Part shown: positions 63,137 through 64,000 of the stretch, piece after piece
How positions within the stretch are numbered: the stretch's first letter is position 1
Layout of the letters: the number at the start of each line of letters is the position of its first letter
NCBI GenBank assembly: GCA_028689205.1
Contig: JAQTWP010000003.1
Location: 98,211 to 162,210, forward strand
DNA length: 64,000 nt
DNA from: Candidatus Altimarinota bacterium
GTDB lineage: Bacteria; Patescibacteriota; Gracilibacteria; BD1-5; UBA2023
Direction: 5' to 3'
Notes under the pieces: generated by a model
Told to the model about the DNA's origin: nothing
What the model saw: the letters and a program-made list of their open reading frames with translations, nothing else
Databases searched by the model: none
Made by a program: the position numbers and the translations under genes

Positions 63137-63491
63137 ATCCAGCCTCCTTTTTATTTTAATTGAATTTAAAAAATATTTATGTAAATGAACTTTCTCCTTT
63201 TTTATCTTTTTTTATTTTGAAAAAATTAATATCTTTTTAGGAAAAAAACACTAAATGTCAAAAGATAAAATTATCTTATTAAGATATAAACGTTTTATTT
63301 ATATTTATACAAATAAAAAGCCCCTCGCACTGAGGGGCTTTTTCTGTTTTTTTGGTTATGAACGTAAAATTCTACGTTCATAATCCTACTGGTTATACCA
63401 GTATTTTTCCTTTTAATAGGAATTATGTTTTTATTTTATTTAGTATTTCCACCTTTCATAACTACTCCTTATTCTTGTTGTTGTCCAGCAA
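63137..63491. other. Intergenic, 355 bp, hairpin-rich
   Basis: Contains a strong terminator at 63316-63345, a second inverted repeat at about 63357-63384 (TATGAACGTA..TACGTTCATA) and a small ACTGGTTATACCAGT hairpin near 63389. A 7-codon frame with a ribosome-like site at about 63455 was not called. Confidence 0.5.
63316..63345. terminator. Strong bidirectional terminator
   Basis: AAAAAGCCCCTC-GCACT-GAGGGGCTTTTT. Confidence 0.93.
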
Positions 63492-63779
63492 TTAACAGCC
63501 GGCAGTTTTTTTGAATAATTTTGTAACTTTTGAATCGCTATCATATTTTACACGAACTTCATCACCATTGCTAATTCTTTTATCCTTCATCTTGTCAACT
63601 GTAAGTGAATCAGTTACTTTCACAGTGAATTTTCCTGTTTTTCCTTTGAGTTCAACGGTTGCTGTTGGACCATTGAGACTAATATTCTCAATTATTCCAA
63701 CATCTTTTATTTCACCGGCAAATGCCACAGAAGTTGCAAGAATAACGGTTGCGAGTGCCAAGAGTATAATTTTTTTCAT
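63492..63779 (-). CDS. Small periplasmic/exported protein
   Basis: 95 residues. Signal peptide (KKIILLALATVILATSVAFA) cleaved near AFA-GEI, then a beta-rich 70-residue domain (VGIIENISLNGPTATVELKG, VKYDSDSKVTKLFKK) like small OB/PCuA-type modules, and a terminal Cys. AAAGGAGAA upstream of the ATG. GGN glycines. No specific family. In the same direction as the MCP and CheW but separated from the latter genes by the terminator at 63316. Confidence 0.65.
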   Translation of the reverse strand: MKKIILLALATVILATSVAFAGEIKDVGIIENISLNGPTATVELKGKTGKFTVKVTDSLTVDKMKDKRISNGDEVRVKYDSDSKVTKLFKKTAGC

Positions 63780-63886
63780 TATGTAATTCTCCTTTTTGTT
63801 TTGGGTTGACGATTGTTTCTCAAATGGCCAATTTTAATTTTTATATTTTTGTTTTTCACCTCCATTCTTATTCGATACCGAATAAA

Positions 63887-64000
63887 TTATACTTTGAATT
63901 GTGAAACAAGTCTTTGTAAATCCCTGCTTGCTTCTGCCATAGATATAGCTGCTACATTGGTATTGTTAGCTCCACTTGCAGCTTCGGCAATTGTATGAGT
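63887..64000 (-). CDS. Methyl-accepting chemotaxis protein, C-terminal end
   Basis: Only the last 37 residues are in the window: THTIAEAASGANNTNVAAIS followed by MAEASRDLQRLVSQFKV and TAA at 63887. This is the usual end of MCP signalling domains (I-A-x-A-A/S ... L..LV..FK.). GGA and TGT-free, no TGA. Together with CheW it identifies a chemotaxis locus extending beyond the window. Confidence 0.85.
   Translation of the reverse strand, partial: THTIAEAASGANNTNVAAISMAEASRDLQRLVSQFKV

Noticed and set aside
63430..63470. Seven-codon peptide (MKGGNTK) with a ribosome-like site
   Set aside because: Too short to support as a gene from sequence alone.
1..64000. UGA as selenocysteine or tryptophan, or widespread sequencing error
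   Set aside because: TGA falls at invariant glycines in many unrelated families, TGG is used normally for Trp, and there is no SECIS-like context.
1..64000. CRISPR array or Cas genes
   Set aside because: No regularly spaced identical repeats with unique spacers were seen; the palindromic units vary and are irregularly placed.

Overview
The window reads as a chromosomal segment of an AT-rich bacterium that translates UGA as glycine (NCBI translation table 25), which points to Absconditabacteria (SR1) or Gracilibacteria (BD1-5). The evidence is direct. Most long genes are broken by in-frame TGA in all standard frames but become full-length, recognisable proteins when TGA is read as Gly. Examples are IF3, L35, L20, CysS, MurG, DprA, RlmN, ArgS, RecF and Tex, with TGA at conserved glycines of the MurG glycine-rich loop, the DprA Rossmann motif and the Nudix box. 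Native genes usually lack a clear Shine-Dalgarno sequence.

Layout. 1-5250: an unknown gene, a UPF0489 protein, a frameshifted phosphopantetheinyl transferase, a truncated Dam methylase and an intact DpnI-type methyl-directed nuclease. 5251-8647: a decayed DNA methyltransferase, an AbiE toxin-antitoxin pair between two direct repeats, a GIY-YIG protein and an IMPACT protein. 8727-10838: a standard-code island with small membrane proteins and a secreted DNase I-like enzyme. 10922-16533: argS, dprA, murG and a PAS protein. 16705-18471: a standard-code beta-CASP nuclease. 18710-24967: an unknown gene, the rpsT-infC-rpmI-rplT group, two tandem pairs of degenerate ImmA/IrrE-like and membrane proteins, and a pilin fused to a fibrinogen-like domain. 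24974-33710: rlmN, cell-wall and surface proteins, recF, gatC and a lipoprotein. 33788-37230: two cysteine-rich miniproteins, tRNA-Cys, cysS and alr. 37245-44167: a tightly packed seven-gene reverse operon (HAD, radical SAM, Nudix, phosphotransferase, phosphatase-superfamily enzyme, epimerase, glycosyltransferase). 44246-49187: an IS30 element, a stand-alone class I aminoacyl-tRNA-synthetase-like protein and a lipase cluster. 49257-51092: a standard-code island with a lipoprotein and a release-factor-like gene carrying an internal TAA. 51412-62165: a pseudouridine synthase, TerC, DedA, Tex, a Nudix/NrtR-like regulator, a palindrome-rich gene-free stretch and membrane proteins. 62341-64000: a standard-code chemotaxis island (CheW, two small proteins, the end of an MCP).

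Two themes stand out. First, at least four blocks have no in-frame TGA, only GGN glycine codons, strong Shine-Dalgarno sites and their own GC-rich terminators, as expected for DNA from a standard-code donor (or an assembly join). Second, small palindromic repeats are scattered between genes and also lie in-frame inside coding sequences, like Rickettsia palindromic elements. Several genes are visibly decaying (Dam, a second methylase, a PPTase, a lipase, a release-factor homologue and a membrane protein). The intact DpnI beside a destroyed Dam fits a cell that keeps GATC unmethylated and cuts methylated incoming DNA; this is inference.
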